A DNA stretch of 64,000 nucleotides from contig NZ_JARWAC010000028.1 in the NCBI RefSeq assembly GCF_029846175.1, forward strand, positions 56,147 to 120,146, read 5' to 3'. Position numbers and translations under genes: made by a program. Source of the DNA: Sphaerisporangium sp. TRM90804 (GTDB lineage: Bacteria; Actinomycetota; Actinomycetes; Streptosporangiales; Streptosporangiaceae). The notes under the pieces were generated by a model. The model was not told the DNA's origin. It made no database searches and saw only the letters and a list, made by a program, of their open reading frames with translations. Shown here piece by piece: positions 63,164 to 64,000 of this stretch; the stretch's first letter is position 1, and each line of letters starts with the position of its first letter.

Positions 63164-63751
63164 TCACCGGGGCGGCGTGGGCAGGGCCGGGTCGGCGTCC
63201 ACGACGTCGATCGGCGCCGAGGAGCCGTAGCGCCGCGGCAGCTCGGCGGACGCCCTGGCCACGTCGCGTGTGCCGACCTCGACGGCGGTGCCGTCCACCC
63301 GGGCGGCCACCGAGGTGATCGGGACTCCCCGCTCCTGCCAGTACGGGATGTCGTCGCGCACCGTTTCGGCGAGGGCGTCCAGTTCGCGCAGGGAGTGCGG
63401 GGCGTCGCGCGGCTCGACCGGGGCGCCGGGGAACCTCTGGCGCAGCGCCGCGTCCAGGCCGGCGGACTCCCGCCGGTAGACGATCAGCGAACCCCCCGCG
63501 GGGTCGAGGGCGATCCCGGCGTACTCGCCGGGACGGCTCTCCCGCAGGTAGGCGTCGATCTGCGAGGCCATGAGCGCGAGTTCGGGCTGGCCGGGCGTGC
63601 GGGGTTTCTCCGGAAGGGAGGAGCCGCCGCCCGGCGGCGCGGGCGCCGGCCCGCCCGCGGTGCCCGGCGCGCCGCACGCCGCGACGGCCGTGACCAGGAG
63701 CGCGACCACCGCCGAGGTCGCGGCCGATCGCGAGCGAGTGGTCGGGTCCAT
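63164..63751 (-). CDS. Small lipoprotein, unknown function
   Basis: 195 aa. Lipoprotein signal peptide with lipobox AVAAC (Cys 26), a Pro/Gly-rich spacer and an alpha/beta domain (ELALMASQIDAYLRESRPGEYAGIAL, LIVYRRESAGLDAALRQRF, YWQERGVPITSVAARVDG). The C-terminal domain looks like a small peptidase-inhibitor or BON-like fold, not assignable. Convergent with cysS. Confidence 0.75.
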   Translation of the reverse strand: MDPTTRSRSAATSAVVALLVTAVAACGAPGTAGGPAPAPPGGGSSLPEKPRTPGQPELALMASQIDAYLRESRPGEYAGIALDPAGGSLIVYRRESAGLDAALRQRFPGAPVEPRDAPHSLRELDALAETVRDDIPYWQERGVPITSVAARVDGTAVEVGTRDVARASAELPRRYGSSAPIDVVDADPALPTPPR

Positions 63752-63871
63752 GCTGTCGCCTCCCGCGCCGGCGGTTCGGTCGCCGGCGGCATAGGTGGTA
63801 CGGGGTCGCTCCGTGTCCTGTCCGTTCCCGCCGCGAGGCAGGCGTCACCGGGCCGGGGAAACGGAGACGGT

Positions 63872-64000
63872 GGGGGGGGGGGGGGCGCCCCCCCCCCCCC
63901 CCCCGCCGGGGCCCCCGCCCCCCCCCCCCCGGGGCCGGGGCCCCCCCCCCCGGGCCCGGGGGGGGGGGGGCCCGGGGGGGCCCGGGGGGGGGGGGGGGGC
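63872..64000. other. G/C homopolymer tract at the window end
   Basis: 129 bases almost exclusively of long G and C runs, including runs beyond 12. Not coding and not structured like a repeat array; most likely sequencing or assembly error at a contig end. Confidence 0.8.

Noticed and set aside
63872..64000. G/C tract as quadruplex or repeat array
   Set aside because: Irregular homopolymers at the very end of the sequence are better explained as error.

Overview
The window is a GC-rich chromosomal segment from an actinomycete. The NHEJ pair Ku/LigD-Pol, DUF3107, DUF3117, a zinc-anti-sigma ECF operon, TatB, a 7Fe ferredoxin, actinobacterial-type DapD and many leaderless starts (TANNNT 6-8 nt before ATG/GTG) all point to Actinomycetota. 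A filamentous Streptosporangiales-like organism is my best guess (inference; no 16S rRNA or tRNA gene is visible). Almost all of the sequence is coding. The last ~130 bases are G/C homopolymer and look like an artefact.

Layout. 0-3.2 kb: MmyB-type regulator, then divergent ku and the LigD polymerase gene with a LexA-like box in front of ku. 3.2-8.9 kb: TetR, DUF3107, MiaE-like ferritin-fold protein, DEAD-box helicase (a grouping also known from mycobacteria) and an alpha/beta hydrolase. 9-16.9 kb: RecB-like nuclease, a metallo-beta-lactamase-fold protein that lacks several metal ligands, DUF6758, Nudix, a 1127-residue membrane-anchored beta-propeller protein and a CPBP protease. 17-23.7 kb: a secreted/membrane gene pair, CitE-like lyase, BioY, EamA transporter, MgtE-N/CBS protein, DUF1003 and MarR. 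23.8-31.4 kb: Mrp, then the cell-envelope stress block tatB-htrA-anti-sigma-sigE with a divergent O-methyltransferase, leucyl aminopeptidase and DUF3117. 31.8-35.6 kb: enoyl-CoA hydratase, 3-methyladenine glycosylase, DivIVA-like protein, a small DHPS-like protein and a short LOG protein. Gene order from sigE to LOG matches the mycobacterial Rv1205-Rv1232 neighbourhood as I remember it.

35.7-46.4 kb looks like an accessory segment lying between two LOG-family genes: MOSC protein, aldo/keto reductase, class III aminotransferase, SnoaL-like protein with divergent TetR and two operator-like palindromes, an N-terminally damaged XRE/TPR regulator, an Mrr-type restriction endonuclease, a truncated IS5-type transposase, a streptogrisin-like secreted protease, an HD hydrolase and a quinone-oxidoreductase-like gene.

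46.4-54.1 kb: long LOG protein, dapE-dapD, a membrane-anchored lysozyme-like protein, DUF4178, dapC-ferredoxin, a small SH3-like protein and a solute-binding lipoprotein. dapC, dapD and dapE supply succinylase-pathway diaminopimelate.

54.2-63.8 kb holds the most unusual locus: gene A (860 aa), gene B (691 aa, a RelE-like domain fused to a UvrD/Rep helicase) and gene C (614 aa, with a sigma-70 region-4-like helix-turn-helix and two winged-helix-like segments). A and C are paralogues sharing N-terminal, middle and C-terminal domains, and they bracket the helicase. I could not match the set to a described system and propose it as the main candidate for a new one. It is followed by cysS and a small lipoprotein gene.
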